Assembly (NCBI GenBank): GCA_937995345.1
Contig: CALKKS010000003.1
Location: 1 to 64,000 of the forward strand
From: an uncultured Collinsella sp.
GTDB lineage: Bacteria; Actinomycetota; Coriobacteriia; Coriobacteriales; Coriobacteriaceae
Reading direction: 5' to 3'
Length of the DNA: 64,000 bases
The position numbers and the translations under genes were made by a program. The stretch's first letter is position 1, and every line of letters begins with the position of its first letter. Positions 17,348 through 25,579 of this stretch are shown one piece after another. The notes below the pieces were generated by a model. The model worked only from the letters and a program-made list of their open reading frames with translations, searched no databases and was not told the DNA's origin.

Positions 17348-17647
17348 TTACTGGTGGTTGACGGGGGCTCCGCAGTTTTGGCAGAAGGAGGCATTTGCTT
17401 CCAACTTTGAGCCACACTGTGCGCAAAAATAAGCGGGCTCAACTGGCTGAGCATCATCGATCGCGGTCGACGCCTGCTGTGCCGGCGGGACCTGCTGCAC
17501 GGGAGGCATTTGCTGGTACGGATTGGACTGCGGAGGCTGAGGCTTGTTCGACGATTCCTTGTTCAAGATAGCAGCAAAGGCGACAGCCGCGACACCACCA
17601 AATACAACGAGCAAAACGAGAAGATCGAATACACTAAGGCCTATCAT
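17348..17647 (-). CDS. Membrane-anchored zinc-ribbon protein
   Basis: Small protein of 99 residues with one N-terminal membrane helix (about 5-27, FDLLVLLVVFGGVAAVAFAA), a Pro/Gln-rich linker (about 35-65) and a C-terminal zinc ribbon with two CxxC knuckles, YFCAQCGSK and FCQNCGAPV. The ribbon would bind one zinc ion. The architecture resembles many uncharacterised actinobacterial and clostridial zinc-ribbon membrane proteins; no function is known. A GAGGAG site lies upstream. The cytoplasmic side is the likely location for the ribbon. Confidence 0.8.
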   Translation of the reverse strand: MIGLSVFDLLVLLVVFGGVAAVAFAAILNKESSNKPQPPQSNPYQQMPPVQQVPPAQQASTAIDDAQPVEPAYFCAQCGSKLEANASFCQNCGAPVNHQ

Positions 17648-17853
17648 CGCACATCAGCTCCTCATTCAGTGAAACATGACGGATGCTGAGATTTTATCGC
17701 CGCGCCGCAAGCCCCTCCTAGTGCGCAACACCCATCCACCCTGCATGATTTTCTGGGGCGGGGATCAAAATCATTGGGGAATGGTGCGTGGCAAGCGGGG
17801 GTCTTCGGGGTATAAGACGGCTAATTGTATGCCGCCCTATGAAAGGAACCCTT

Positions 17854-18396
17854 ATGCCCAGCGTTGCCGTTCTCGCCGCCGATGGCTTTGAAACGATTGA
17901 ATGTTTGACCATGGTCGACGTCATGCGTCGCGGCGGCGTGCGCGCCACGCTTGTCTCGATCATGCCCACGCGCGAGGTCGTAAGCTCGCTGCAGATTCCC
18001 GTAACCTGCGACGCACTCTTTGACGAGATTAACTTTGACGAGTATGACTGCGTCGTGCTGCCCGGCGGTCTGCCCGGTGCCACCAACCTGCGCGCCGACC
18101 AGCGCGTCTGCGACGTAGTCTGCGAGTTCGCCGCGACCAAACATGTTGCCGCCATCTGCGCCGCCCCGTTTATCCTGGGCGAGCTTGACCTGCTCGAGGG
18201 ACGCCACGCCACGTGCTTCCCCGGCTTTGAGAAGAGCTTCCCCGAGGGCGTCTATACCGGCGACAAGGTCACACACGACGGCAACATCATCACCGCCAGC
18301 GGCATGGCCCAGTCGCTCCCCTTTGCGCTTGAGCTGCTGCGTACGCTCGCCGGCGACAAGGCTGTCGAGAAGGTTGCCGAGGGCATTCAGCTATGA
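17854..18396 (+). CDS. DJ-1/PfpI family protein
   Basis: Cytoplasmic protein of 180 residues in the DJ-1/ThiJ/PfpI class I amidotransferase-like superfamily. The N-terminus is PSVAVLAADGFETIECLTMVD, whose Glu (GFETIE) is the conserved acid. The nucleophile Cys is in VAAICAAPFILGE, and the C-terminal His/Asp region is near THDGNIITASGMA. It resembles the YajL branch, linked to oxidative stress and protein deglycation, but activity is not assignable from sequence. The start at 17854 is chosen for AAAGGA nine bases upstream. It overlaps maf by four bases (ATGA), so the pair is translationally coupled. Confidence 0.9.
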   Translation: MPSVAVLAADGFETIECLTMVDVMRRGGVRATLVSIMPTREVVSSLQIPVTCDALFDEINFDEYDCVVLPGGLPGATNLRADQRVCDVVCEFAATKHVAAICAAPFILGELDLLEGRHATCFPGFEKSFPEGVYTGDKVTHDGNIITASGMAQSLPFALELLRTLAGDKAVEKVAEGIQL

Positions 18397-18974
18397 TTTT
18401 GGCTTCGCAATCACCACGCCGCATTGAGCTCATGCGTGAAGCGGGCTACAACATTCGCGTCATCCCCGCCGATATCGACGAGACCCCTTTTGACGGCGAG
18501 GCCCCGCTCACGCTTGTCGAGCGCTTAGCTCGCGCTAAGGCTGCCGCCGTTGCCACCGAGCACGCCGATCCCAGTGAGCTGACCATCGCGGCCGACACCA
18601 TCGTCACCTTCGATGGCAAGATTTTGGGTAAGCCGGCAAACGAGGACGAAGCCCGCACCATGCTCCACGAGCTCTCGGGGCGCACGCACCAGGTCGCAAC
18701 CGGCGTCTGTATCGTCAGAGCCGGAGACGTCACAGCCCCGCACGCCGCCGAGAGCCTGTCATTTGTCGATGTGACCGACGTGACGTTCTATGAGCTCACC
18801 GACGAGCAGATTGAGCGCTACGTCGCCTCAGGCGAGCCCATGGACAAAGCCGGCGCCTACGGCATCCAGGGCGTCGGCGGGCGCATGCTCGTGCATGATA
18901 TTTCGGGCGACTTCTACAACGTGGTGGGCTTGCCCATCGCTCGCGTCGCACGCGCGATTCAAAAACTCTCGTAA
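18393..18974 (+). CDS. maf: Maf family nucleotide pyrophosphatase
   Basis: House-cleaning nucleoside triphosphate pyrophosphatase of 193 residues that hydrolyses non-canonical or excess nucleotides. The Maf signature opens the protein, ILASQSPRRIELMREAGY, followed by DIDETPF, LARAKA, ADTIVTFDGKILGKP with its catalytic Asp, and SGRTHQVATGVC. AGAYGIQGVGGRMLV completes the family pattern. The start overlaps the end of the DJ-1 gene. Maf subfamilies differ in substrate (dTTP/UTP versus m7GTP/CTP); I cannot decide which applies. Confidence 0.95.
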   Translation: MILASQSPRRIELMREAGYNIRVIPADIDETPFDGEAPLTLVERLARAKAAAVATEHADPSELTIAADTIVTFDGKILGKPANEDEARTMLHELSGRTHQVATGVCIVRAGDVTAPHAAESLSFVDVTDVTFYELTDEQIERYVASGEPMDKAGAYGIQGVGGRMLVHDISGDFYNVVGLPIARVARAIQKLS

Positions 18975-18982
18975 TTGCATCT

Positions 18983-19005
18983 GGCGCTGGGTATTCCCCA
19001 GCGCC
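18983..19005 (+). terminator. Hairpin after maf
   Basis: GGCGCTGGG (18983-18991) pairs with the end of CCCCAGCGCC (18996-19005), then TACAATTTTGG. A likely terminator with an interrupted T-run. Confidence 0.65.
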
Positions 19006-19075
19006 TACAATTTTGGCGTACCGTACGGATCCCGACCGGGCACAAGGCGCGGCGGAAAACCGATAGGAGTTAAAC

Positions 19076-20077
19076 ATGGATACACTGCTTGAGGCCATTG
19101 ACGTCTGCGATGTCGATGGCTTTTGCTTTGGCAACTATACGGACGAGGAGGCCGGCACCGGTTGCACCGTAATCGTGGCACCCGAGGGCGCCACCGGCGG
19201 TGTTGACGTTCGCGGTGGCGCCCCGGCATCGCGCGAGACCGACCTGCTGCGTCCCGAGAACACCGTGGACAAGGTCCACGCCGTCTGCCTCTCGGGCGGA
19301 TCGGCCTTTGGTCTGGAGGCCGCAAGCGGCGTCGCCCGCGAGCTCGAGAGCTGCGGCATCGGCCTCCCCGTCGGCCCCACGCAGGTGCCCATCGTGTGCT
19401 CCAGCTGCATCTTCGACCTTGCCTTTGGCGACCCCACCGTACGCCCCGACATTGAAGCTGGCATCTCCGCCGTGCGCGAGGCGCTCGACAACGCCCCCAC
19501 CACGCTCGAGCAGGGCAATGTAGGTGCCGGCACCGGTGCCACCGTAGGCAAGCTCATGGGCCCCGCCACCTGCATGAAGGCCGGCCTAGGCGCTGCCGCC
19601 GTGGCACTCGGCCCTGTTAAGGTGGGTGCCGTGGTCTCGGTCAACGCCTGCGGCAACGTCGTCGACCCCTTCACCGGCGAATGGGTCGCTGGTATGCGCG
19701 CTGCAGCAGATAGCGACCAGATCGTCGACATGGAGCTCGCAGCCTTTGCCGCCGCCGGCTCTATGCAGATGCCGCTCGACCGCACCAACACCACCATCAG
19801 CTGCATCGTCACCAACGTTGAGCTCACCAAGGCTCAGGCAACCAAGGTTTCCCAGATGGCCGCAGACGCCTATGCGCACGCCATCCGCCCCACGCACACC
19901 ACGAACGACGGCGACACCATCTACACCCTCGCCAGCGGCAAACTAGACGCTCAGACAAGCGCCACCGTTCCCCTAGACCTGTTGGGCATGCTCGCCGTAA
20001 GGGCCCTACAGACCGCCATCGTAAACGGAGCCAAAACCGCCAAAACCTCCCACGGCATCCCCGGCGCCGCGAAGTAA
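19076..20077 (+). CDS. P1 family peptidase (DmpA-like)
   Basis: Protein of 333 residues in the P1 (DmpA, L-aminopeptidase/D-esterase) family of N-terminal nucleophile-type enzymes that self-cleave to mature. Family features: CDVDGFCFGNYTDEEAGTGCTV at the start, HAVCLSGGSAFGLEAASGV, then GNVGAGTGATVGKLMG and the Gly/Ala-rich GAVVSVNACGNVVDP. The region THTTNDGDTIYTLASG near residue 280 is the conserved C-terminal motif. No signal peptide is seen, so it is probably cytoplasmic. A TAGGAG ribosome site precedes the start. Natural substrates of such proteins are mostly unknown. Confidence 0.88.
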   Translation: MDTLLEAIDVCDVDGFCFGNYTDEEAGTGCTVIVAPEGATGGVDVRGGAPASRETDLLRPENTVDKVHAVCLSGGSAFGLEAASGVARELESCGIGLPVGPTQVPIVCSSCIFDLAFGDPTVRPDIEAGISAVREALDNAPTTLEQGNVGAGTGATVGKLMGPATCMKAGLGAAAVALGPVKVGAVVSVNACGNVVDPFTGEWVAGMRAAADSDQIVDMELAAFAAAGSMQMPLDRTNTTISCIVTNVELTKAQATKVSQMAADAYAHAIRPTHTTNDGDTIYTLASGKLDAQTSATVPLDLLGMLAVRALQTAIVNGAKTAKTSHGIPGAAK

Positions 20078-20089
20078 CCTAACCTGACC

Positions 20090-20214
20090 GGTTGCCCGGT
20101 GGGTCTTGGCTATCTTTGCTGCTCTACAGTCCTGGCTCGCACGAAGAGCACATTAAGTGCTCTTCGGCTCGTGCGGAACTCGCGACAAACATAACCAAGC
20201 CCCACCGGGCAACC
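20090..20214. repeat. Nested inverted repeat, class II (copy B)
   Basis: Outer arms at 20090-20113 and 20191-20214 pair at 22 of 24 positions (GGTTGCCCGGTGGG core). The inner hairpin is CGAAGAGCAC/GTGCTCTTCG around ATTAA (20142-20166). The internal loop carries AGTCCTGGCTCGCAC on the left and CTCGTGCGGAAC on the right, as in copy C. It lies between convergent genes. Confidence 0.65.
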
Positions 20215-20306
20215 TACCAACCAAATTCTTTTCAGCCAGGCCCCTGTGTACCGCGCGTCGAAGATCTTCAAATTCAAACTGTCTGACAATCGATTCTTAT
20301 AGCAAA

Positions 20307-20416
20307 GGCCCCTTGGCCTTTAGTTTGATACAAGTTCCGCACGAGCCGGAAAGCACTTAATGTGCTTTCCGTGCGAGCAGGACTGTTCGCAGTAGCAAAC
20401 TAAAGGCCAAGGGGCC
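20307..20416. repeat. Nested inverted repeat, class II (copy C, inverted)
   Basis: Outer arms are a perfect 21-bp pair (20307-20327 and 20396-20416, GGCCCCTTGGCC core). The inner hairpin is GGAAAGCAC/GTGCTTTCC (20348-20370). The internal segments are the reverse complement of those in copy B (GTTCCGCACGAGC, GCGAGCAGGACT), while the outer arms are unrelated in sequence to those of B. Confidence 0.65.
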
Positions 20417-20448
20417 CAGTCAACCTATCAGCAGCGATTACTCAGCAG

Positions 20449-21480
20449 CTAGTTGAATTTGAAGATCTTTGAGGCAAGACGGTATAGGCCGAGTGTGGTT
20501 TTGTCTCCGGCCCGTCCATGCAGGTTGGTAAAGAATCCGACCACGCCGTAGCGAGCGCGACGATACATGCGCTCGTCGTACTCCTTCAGGTCCTTCCACA
20601 GCGTCTTCAGGCGCTCATCGGCACAATCTTCCTCGGAAAGCTTGGTGAGCACCGAGCAAATCGCCATCATCATGGTGAAATAGCCCATCATGTACGAGCG
20701 CAGGCGCGAAGACTCAACGTCGCTGTACAGGTGGAACGACTCCATCATGATGCGCGTTACGCGGAACTGCTGACCCAGGCGCTTGACCATCGTGGCCTCA
20801 TTGACGCTCTGGCCCTCACGACCGATAAAGTAGCGATAGAGGTCGATGTCGGCGTAGTACATGGTCTTGCAGCGCGGCAGCGGCACGTATGCGTAGATAT
20901 TATCCACGTAGAACGTGTGTGCCGGCATAGGCAGATTGGACTCGCGCAGTACGTCGGTGCGATAGCACAGGCTGTGCATAAGCAGGTTCTGATCGGGACG
21001 GAAGTGCCCGATCTGGTCCCAAGAGAAAATCTTTTTGCGCGGCAGGGCAAACTTGTAGCCAATAGCGGTATGCGTGCCCTCGTAAACCTTCTCGTACACG
21101 TAGTTCGAGATAAACAGGTCGACGCGCTGGTCGCGCTCCTCAAAGCCACGCAAAATCGACAGCATGGTCGAGAGCGCCGCACCGTCGAGCCAGTCGTCCG
21201 AGTCAACGACCTTGTAATAGGTGCCCTGTGCCTCACGCAGGCCCGAAAGCACAGCAATGCCGTGTCCACCATTCTCCTGGTGCACCGCGCGGATGATTCC
21301 GGGATAACGGGCCTCCCACTCGTCGGCCTTGGCGGCCGTCTCGTCCTTGGAGCCGTCGTCCACCACGATAATCTCGATATCGGTGGCGTAATTGCTCCCC
21401 TCCAAGATGGAGGTGATGCAATGGTCCATATCCTTGGCGGCGTTATATGAGGGAATACCGAATGTTATGACTTTATGCAT
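20449..21480 (-). CDS. Family 2 glycosyltransferase
   Basis: GT-A fold glycosyltransferase of 343 residues. The N-terminal nucleotide-sugar domain has IPSYNAAKDMDHCITSIL, IVVDDGSKDET and the metal-binding DSDDW (KVVDSDDWLDG). No membrane segment is evident, so it acts at the cytoplasmic face. The start at 21480 overlaps the end of the UDP-galactopyranose mutase gene by eight bases, so the two are coupled. Together they suggest synthesis of a galactofuranose-containing surface polysaccharide, with this enzyme perhaps adding the sugar; the donor cannot be fixed from sequence. Confidence 0.88.
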   Translation of the reverse strand: MHKVITFGIPSYNAAKDMDHCITSILEGSNYATDIEIIVVDDGSKDETAAKADEWEARYPGIIRAVHQENGGHGIAVLSGLREAQGTYYKVVDSDDWLDGAALSTMLSILRGFEERDQRVDLFISNYVYEKVYEGTHTAIGYKFALPRKKIFSWDQIGHFRPDQNLLMHSLCYRTDVLRESNLPMPAHTFYVDNIYAYVPLPRCKTMYYADIDLYRYFIGREGQSVNEATMVKRLGQQFRVTRIMMESFHLYSDVESSRLRSYMMGYFTMMMAICSVLTKLSEEDCADERLKTLWKDLKEYDERMYRRARYGVVGFFTNLHGRAGDKTTLGLYRLASKIFKFN

Positions 21481-22675
21481 GGCAGGCGATAATCTCATCC
21501 GAAAGATCGAGGGCAGAATTGGTCACGGCGTCCATATCGTAGTAACGATACTCGGCCAGACGACCAACCGGGTGGAAGTTCGTCAGGTTCTGGACGCGCT
21601 CAAGATAGCGCTCGTAGAGCTCGCGGTTCTCGGGCTCCAGGATGGCGTAGTACGGCGTCTCGCCCGAGCCGGGCGTATAGGCCTTGGAGTACTCCTTCAT
21701 GATGGTGGTCTTGCCAGGCAGGACCTGACCAGTCATGTTCTTGAACTCGGTGATGCGCGTATAGTCCTCGCTCGTGGTGTAGTTGACGGTGCCCACGGGC
21801 TGGAACCGGTCCATATCGAGCGTCTCGAACTTCATATCGAGCGTACGGTACGGCAGCGCGCCCAGGTCGAGGTTGAATAGCTCATCGAGCGGGCCGGTGT
21901 AGACGATCTCGCCACCATAGACCTTGCCGTCGATCTTGACGGTGGTCTCGTCGATTTCAAAGAGGTCACGGGCGTCTACGCCACAGAATACATCGATCAG
22001 ATCGTGATCGAGCATATGCTCGAACAGCGCGGTATAGCCGTCCTGCGGCATACCCTGGAAAGGAGCCTGCGGGAAGTAGCGATCGTCATCGCCCACAAAG
22101 ACGGGAACGCGGCCGGTGATCGAGGGGTCAATCTGGTCGGGCGTCTGGCCCCACTGCTTCATGGTGTAATGCAAAAAGACGTTCTCATAGACATAATCGG
22201 CGACCTCGGCAAGATCCGGGTCGTTCTTCTTGCGCAGCTCCATAATGGGCACTTTGACGTCCTTGCCAAAGGTCTCCACGAGCTTCTGATACAGCTCCTC
22301 GCCGCGCTCATCGCCAAAGGCAAGCTTAAGGCTCGCATGGTTAAAGGGCACGGGCATAAGGGTACCGTTGATGTTAGCGAGCACCTTGTGCTGGTAGTCC
22401 GTCCACTTGGTAAAGCGCGACAGGAAGTTATGGACGCGCTCGTTAAAAGTGTGATAGATGTGCGGACCGTACTCGTGGACCAGGATTCCCGCCTCGTCAG
22501 TGCAGTCGAAGGCATTGCCCGCAATGTGGCTACGGCGCTCCAAAACGGCAACACGATAGCCGATGGTTTCGGCAAGACGGCGGGCGCAAACGGCACCGGC
22601 ATAACCGGCGCCGACAACGATCATGTCGTACGCACCGGCATTAAAGCCTTCAGGCAGGCCTGAGGTAATCTGCAT
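21473..22675 (-). CDS. glf: UDP-galactopyranose mutase
   Basis: FAD-dependent mutase of 400 residues interconverting UDP-galactopyranose and UDP-galactofuranose, precursor of galactofuranose in surface glycans. The Rossmann motif is MIVVGAGYAGAVCARRLAE, then VLERRSHIAGNAFD and HEYGPHIYHTFNERV. Substrate-site features include FLHYTMKQWGQ and ALPYRTLDMKFETLD, with EYRYYDMD near the end. A short N-terminal extension precedes the FAD motif. The ribosome site is GGAG. It leads a two-gene unit with the glycosyltransferase. Confidence 0.95.
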   Translation of the reverse strand: MQITSGLPEGFNAGAYDMIVVGAGYAGAVCARRLAETIGYRVAVLERRSHIAGNAFDCTDEAGILVHEYGPHIYHTFNERVHNFLSRFTKWTDYQHKVLANINGTLMPVPFNHASLKLAFGDERGEELYQKLVETFGKDVKVPIMELRKKNDPDLAEVADYVYENVFLHYTMKQWGQTPDQIDPSITGRVPVFVGDDDRYFPQAPFQGMPQDGYTALFEHMLDHDLIDVFCGVDARDLFEIDETTVKIDGKVYGGEIVYTGPLDELFNLDLGALPYRTLDMKFETLDMDRFQPVGTVNYTTSEDYTRITEFKNMTGQVLPGKTTIMKEYSKAYTPGSGETPYYAILEPENRELYERYLERVQNLTNFHPVGRLAEYRYYDMDAVTNSALDLSDEIIACHA

Positions 22676-22832
22676 CGATACTCCTTGTCAAAAGCCACAC
22701 GCTTTTTAACTGGGCTTTTTCTCGAACATACGTCGAGACATATTTATCAGAGCGATTATAGCGCTAATGCGTCCTATAATGAGCTTGCCACACAAGGAAA
22801 GCTCAAGCACCGCGGCGTACATAATTGAAAGG

Positions 22833-22855
22833 TAAACCCGCTAGCAGCGGGTTTA
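22833..22855 (+). other. Hairpin in the pta leader
   Basis: TAAACCCGCT pairs with AGCGGGTTTA about 50 bases before the pta start, followed by TTCGTG. It looks like a small terminator or leader hairpin; the T-run is too short to call. Confidence 0.45.
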
Positions 22856-22907
22856 TTCGTGTACAGCCGAGGGCCTGGAGCTTAGCGAAACGCTTGTAAG
22901 GAGTATC

Positions 22908-23888
22908 ATGAGCGATTTCCTAAACCGTATGAAGTCTGCCGCCAAGGCCGACCTTAAGACCATCGTCCTGCCCGAGGGCGAGGATCCGCGTACCATCGTC
23001 GCGGCCAACAAGATCATCGAGGAAGGCCTGGCCAACATCGTAATCCTGGGCGATCCCAACGAGATCAACGTTCCCGGCGCCACCGTTATCGACCCGCGCA
23101 ATGCCGAGAAGCACGAGGAGTACGCACAGAAGTTTGCCGAGCTCCGCGCCAAGAAGGGCGTTACCATCGAGCAGGCTCGCGCCCAGGTGATGGACGCCAC
23201 CTACTTTGGCACCATGATGGTCAAGATGGGCGATGCCGACGGCCTGGTCTCTGGCGCCTGCCACTCCACCGCCGACACCCTGCGCCCCGCTCTGCAGATC
23301 CTCAAGACCGCCCCGGGCACCAAGCTGGTCTCGGCCTTCTTCGTGATGTGCACCGACACCCCGCAGTTCGGCACCGACGGCACGCTGATCTTCGCCGACT
23401 GCGGCCTCAACATCAACCCGTCCTCTGACGAGCTCTCCGAGATCGCCATCGCCTCGGCCCACTCCTGGTCCACCTTCATGGGCAATGTTGAGCCGCACGT
23501 GGCCATGCTCTCCTACTCCACCATGGGCTCCGCCGGTGGCGAGGTCGCCAAGAAGGTCCAGGAGGCCGTGAAGTTCTGCAAGGAGAAGGCTCCCGAGCTC
23601 GCCATCGACGGCGACCTGCAGCTCGATGCCGCTATCGTCCCCACCGTCGCCCAGCTCAAGGCTCCCGGCTCCTCCGTTGCCGGTAAGGCCAACGTGCTCG
23701 TGTTCCCCGACCTCGAGGCAGGCAACATCGGCTACAAGCTAGTCCAGCGCTTCGCCGGCGCCGACGCCTACGGCCCCATCCTGCAGGGCATCGCCAAGCC
23801 GGTCAACGACCTTTCGCGCGGCTGCTCCGCCGACGACATCGTGGGTGTCGTGGCCATCACCGCCGTCCAGGCTCAGATGGCTGAGTAG
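22908..23888 (+). CDS. pta: Phosphate acetyltransferase
   Basis: Interconverts acetyl-CoA and acetyl phosphate, feeding acetate kinase for substrate-level phosphorylation. The 326-residue protein is a compact PTA_PTB domain without the N-terminal regulatory region of long Pta forms. Motifs: IVLPEGEDPRTIVAAN, ATYFGTMMVKMGDADGLVSGA, SAFFVMC and DLEAGNIGYKLVQRFAGADAYGPI. The start has a TAAGGAG site. It is convergent with two acetate kinase genes, completing the acetate-forming module. Confidence 0.97.
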   Translation: MSDFLNRMKSAAKADLKTIVLPEGEDPRTIVAANKIIEEGLANIVILGDPNEINVPGATVIDPRNAEKHEEYAQKFAELRAKKGVTIEQARAQVMDATYFGTMMVKMGDADGLVSGACHSTADTLRPALQILKTAPGTKLVSAFFVMCTDTPQFGTDGTLIFADCGLNINPSSDELSEIAIASAHSWSTFMGNVEPHVAMLSYSTMGSAGGEVAKKVQEAVKFCKEKAPELAIDGDLQLDAAIVPTVAQLKAPGSSVAGKANVLVFPDLEAGNIGYKLVQRFAGADAYGPILQGIAKPVNDLSRGCSADDIVGVVAITAVQAQMAE

Positions 23889-23903
23889 CGGACTTATCCC
23901 CTC

Positions 23904-24030
23904 GGGACCCTACAGGGTAAAGCTCTGAAAACGTCCTCGGACATGCATGAAACCCCCGCTGCGCACTTCGTGCGGCGGGGGTTTCATGAGTCCTGCGGAA
24001 TGTTTTCAGAGCTTTACCCTGTAGGGTCCC
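23904..24030. repeat. Nested inverted repeat, class II (copy D)
   Basis: The outer arms are a perfect 29-bp pair (23904-23932 and 24002-24030). The inner stem, 23946-23966 with 23970-23988, has a CCCCCGC core and a TTC loop. The internal loop keeps GTCCT on the left (23933-23937) and GCGGAA on the right (23995-24000), as in copies B and C. It lies between convergent pta and ackA. Confidence 0.65.
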
Positions 24031-24178
24031 TGCCGCTACGTTGCAATCAGGGCATCTGAAGTGGACGGCGGCTTGGCTACGAGCTGGGGCTGAGAATCTG
24101 AATGATCGGGTGCCGTTGCTGGGAGCGCAGGCGTTGCCGGCGATGATCACTTTGGGACTGGAATTTCCGCCTGCTCGT
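24031..24178. other. Intergenic stretch downstream of pta
   Basis: About 150 bp between the nested repeat and the ackA terminator. No open frame with a recognisable product, no hairpin and no repeat was seen. Confidence 0.5.
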
Positions 24179-24218
24179 AAAAAGGCCTCCGGAGCTGTTG
24201 CTCTGGAGGCCTTTTTGT
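24179..24218. terminator. Terminator of the distal acetate kinase gene
   Basis: GGCCTCCGGAG pairs with CTCTGGAGGCC between an A-run and a T-run, so it can act on both strands. It lies just downstream of the gene ending at 24237. Confidence 0.85.
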
Positions 24219-24236
24219 CAATTACAGACGAATACA

Positions 24237-25415
24237 TTAGTTGTTCTTGGTCAGGCGTTCGACGTCGTGAGCGATCATGTATTCCTCGTCGGTGGGGATG
24301 ACCATGACCGTGACGGCGGAACCGGCGGCGCTGATGACCTGCGGGCCGTTGCCCACGGCCTCGCGGTTCTTGTTGTTGTCGATGCGCACGCCCAGCCACT
24401 CAAAGCAGTCGCAGAAGGCCTTGCGGATCGACCAATCGTTCTCGCCGATGCCGGCGGTAAAGGTAATGGTGTCCACGCCCGCCATGGAGGCAATCATGGA
24501 ACCTGCCTGCTGCATGGCCTTGTAGGCAAACATGTCGAAGGCGAGCAGGCAGCGCTCGTCGCCCTCGGAGGCGCGCGTACGGATGTCACGGGCGTCGTTG
24601 GAGATGCCCGAGATGGCAAGCAGACCGGACTGCTTGTTCATCATGTCATCGACTTCCTGGTAGCTGTAGCCACCCTCGCGCTGCAGGTAGCACACGGTAG
24701 CCGGGTCGATGGAGCCGCAGCGGGTACCCATCATCAGACCGTCAAGCGGCGTGAGGCCCATCGTGGTGTCGCGGCACACACCGTCCTCGATGGCGGCAAG
24801 CGAGGCGCCGTTGCCCAAATGGCACGAGAGCAGGCGGTGGCAACGCGAACCCAGGATCTCTTTGGCCATCATCCACTCGTAGCGGTGGCTCGTGCCGTGG
24901 GCACCGTACTTGCGCACGTGGTACTTGTCGCACACGTCCTTGGGCAGGGCGTAGGTGTAGGCGACCTCGGGCATGGTCATGTGGAACGAGGTGTCGAAGA
25001 CGGCCACGTTGGGCAGCTCCGGATACTTCTCGCGGCAATATTCGATTGCCGCGGCCTCGCCGTAATTGTGCAGCGGGGCGAGCGGGGCCACCTCAAGGAT
25101 CTTAGCCATGACCTCATCGTCGACGACCGCGGAATCATCGAAGTGCCAGCCACCCTGAACGATACGGTGGCCGATGCCATCGATCGTAAAGTCGGTCTTC
25201 TCGAGCTCCTCGAGCACGCGCGCAATGGCGCAGCGATGATCGGGAAAAGGAATCTCCTCGGTCTGCTTGGCACCACCGTTCTCGGAGTGGCCAAAGATGC
25301 CCATCTCCGAGCCGATACGCTCGCAGTTACCCTTGGCGAAAACCTCGCGGGTATCGGTATCCAAAAGCTGATATTTAAGGCTTGAGCTACCGGCGTTGAC
25401 AACAAGTACGTTCAT
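24237..25415 (-). CDS. ackA: Acetate kinase, copy 2
   Basis: Transfers the phosphate of acetyl phosphate to ADP, giving acetate and ATP. 392 residues. Family motifs: NAGSSSLKYQL at the start, GIGHRIVQGG with its Arg, AHGTSHRYEWM, CHLGNGASLAAI, DGLMMGTRCGSIDPA and TAGIGENDW. It is a clear paralogue of the adjacent upstream gene at 25580-26758, equal in length but with many substitutions, so an old duplication. The separating gap carries a hairpin, so expression could be independent. Confidence 0.96.
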   Translation of the reverse strand: MNVLVVNAGSSSLKYQLLDTDTREVFAKGNCERIGSEMGIFGHSENGGAKQTEEIPFPDHRCAIARVLEELEKTDFTIDGIGHRIVQGGWHFDDSAVVDDEVMAKILEVAPLAPLHNYGEAAAIEYCREKYPELPNVAVFDTSFHMTMPEVAYTYALPKDVCDKYHVRKYGAHGTSHRYEWMMAKEILGSRCHRLLSCHLGNGASLAAIEDGVCRDTTMGLTPLDGLMMGTRCGSIDPATVCYLQREGGYSYQEVDDMMNKQSGLLAISGISNDARDIRTRASEGDERCLLAFDMFAYKAMQQAGSMIASMAGVDTITFTAGIGENDWSIRKAFCDCFEWLGVRIDNNKNREAVGNGPQVISAAGSAVTVMVIPTDEEYMIAHDVERLTKNN

Positions 25416-25532
25416 GAGACTCCTTCGTGATTACAGTACGGTCGGCAAACCCATAAGGCGGCCGTATCCTTAATAAGAAGTTATCAGAATTCAATAAAAA
25501 TCTATTAAACTCTTCGCCCAAAGCGCATAAAA

Positions 25533-25565
25533 GGGGGCTGAACGGCACAAGGCCATCCAGTCCCC
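25533..25565 (-). terminator. Hairpin between the two acetate kinase genes
   Basis: The GGGGCTG side (from 25533) pairs with CAGTCCCC (25558-25565), followed on the minus strand by TTTTATG. A probable terminator of the upstream acetate kinase gene. Confidence 0.6.
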
Positions 25566-25579
25566 TCCCCTTGCATCAA

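Noticed and set aside
22833..22855. A riboswitch before pta
   Set aside because: Only one short hairpin is visible in the 5' region and no conserved aptamer motif was recognised.
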